Of a stretch of DNA of 8,220 bases, positions 8,091 to 8,220 are shown piece after piece. Each line of letters starts with the position of its first letter. Positions within the stretch are counted from its first letter, which is position 1. The stretch lies in contig DXLM01000102.1 of the NCBI GenBank assembly GCA_019414725.1, positions 1-8,220 of the forward strand. The letters are read 5' to 3'. The DNA is from Bacteroides sp. Its GTDB lineage: Bacteria > Bacteroidota > Bacteroidia > Bacteroidales > Bacteroidaceae. The translations under genes were made by a program, and so were the position numbers. The notes under the pieces were generated by a model. It did no database searches, was not told where the DNA came from, and was given only the letters and a program-made list of their open reading frames with translations.

Positions 8091-8220
8091 ATGTTACACA
8101 TTTATTTTCAATCAAAATTGATCATCTTAATTTTGCTCTTCACTTCTATATGCAATGTGCAATGCGCTCAACATCCTGCCATTCACTTTGAAATAGAAAC
8201 AGACCAACCCTGTCAAACCA
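8091..8220 (+). CDS. Secreted protein, N-terminus only (possible glycoside hydrolase; cut at window edge)
   Basis: An open frame runs from ATG 8091 to the window end (43 codons). It begins MLHIYFQSKLIILILLFTSI, a typical signal peptide with Lys9 before a hydrophobic core, and cleavage is likely near VQC/AQ or QCA/QH. The mature part starts HPAIHFEIETDQPCQT. No domain can be named from 16 mature residues. A short beta-like lead-in such as this is compatible with GH30-type (…QTI.GFGAS) or GH51-type enzymes, but this is only a resemblance. The position after susCD-DUF3823 on the same strand makes a PUL enzyme or another binding protein likely. There is no lipobox (Asn at -3 to Cys25), so a periplasmic or secreted soluble protein is favoured over a lipoprotein. 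The frame is not interrupted and no earlier ATG was seen in the spacer. Confidence 0.7.
   Translation, partial: MLHIYFQSKLIILILLFTSICNVQCAQHPAIHFEIETDQPCQT

Noticed and set aside
1..8220. CRISPR arrays, tRNA/rRNA genes, insertion sequences, phage or defence genes
   Set aside because: I saw no spaced direct repeats, cloverleaf-like structures, transposase or integrase motifs, or terminal inverted repeats. Nearly all of the sequence is accounted for by the five PUL genes.

Overview
The window is the regulator and transporter end of a Bacteroidota polysaccharide utilization locus (PUL). The organism is most likely Bacteroides, Phocaeicola or a close relative. The evidence is a SusC/SusD pair with typical family motifs, a divergent hybrid two-component sensor, promoters of the TAnnTTTG type, AT-rich start regions without Shine-Dalgarno sequences, and moderately AT-rich coding sequence. 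The species cannot be named from the sequence.

Layout: (1) 1-2139, minus strand, is the N-terminal 713 residues of a hybrid two-component system (HTCS) sensor. It has a signal peptide, 14 beta-propeller repeats and the start of a Y_Y_Y domain; the membrane, kinase, receiver and AraC-type output parts lie beyond base 1. (2) 2140-2334 is the divergent control region, with a -7 box for each direction and a perfect 11+1+11 bp palindrome between them. (3) 2335-5466 is a SusC-type TonB-dependent outer-membrane transporter. (4) 5479-7329 is its SusD-type surface lipoprotein. (5) 7342-8016 is a small DUF3823-type lipoprotein. (6) 8017-8090 holds a strong hairpin with an 11-bp stem. (7) 8091-8220 is the first 43 codons of another secreted protein, cut by the window edge.

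How the parts should work together (inference from known PULs): the HTCS propeller binds an oligosaccharide in the periplasm, and its cytoplasmic AraC-like output then activates the divergent operon. SusD and the DUF3823 protein capture glycan at the cell surface, SusC imports it with TonB energy, and the downstream secreted protein is probably a degrading enzyme. The enzymes that would reveal the substrate are outside the window. The SusC plug variant resembles one I recall from plant hemicellulose PULs, so a plant polysaccharide is a reasonable but unproven guess.

I see no CRISPR array, RNA gene, insertion sequence or defence system. The main gene set is a known type of system; the less explained parts are the palindrome, the intra-operon hairpin and the DUF3823 protein.
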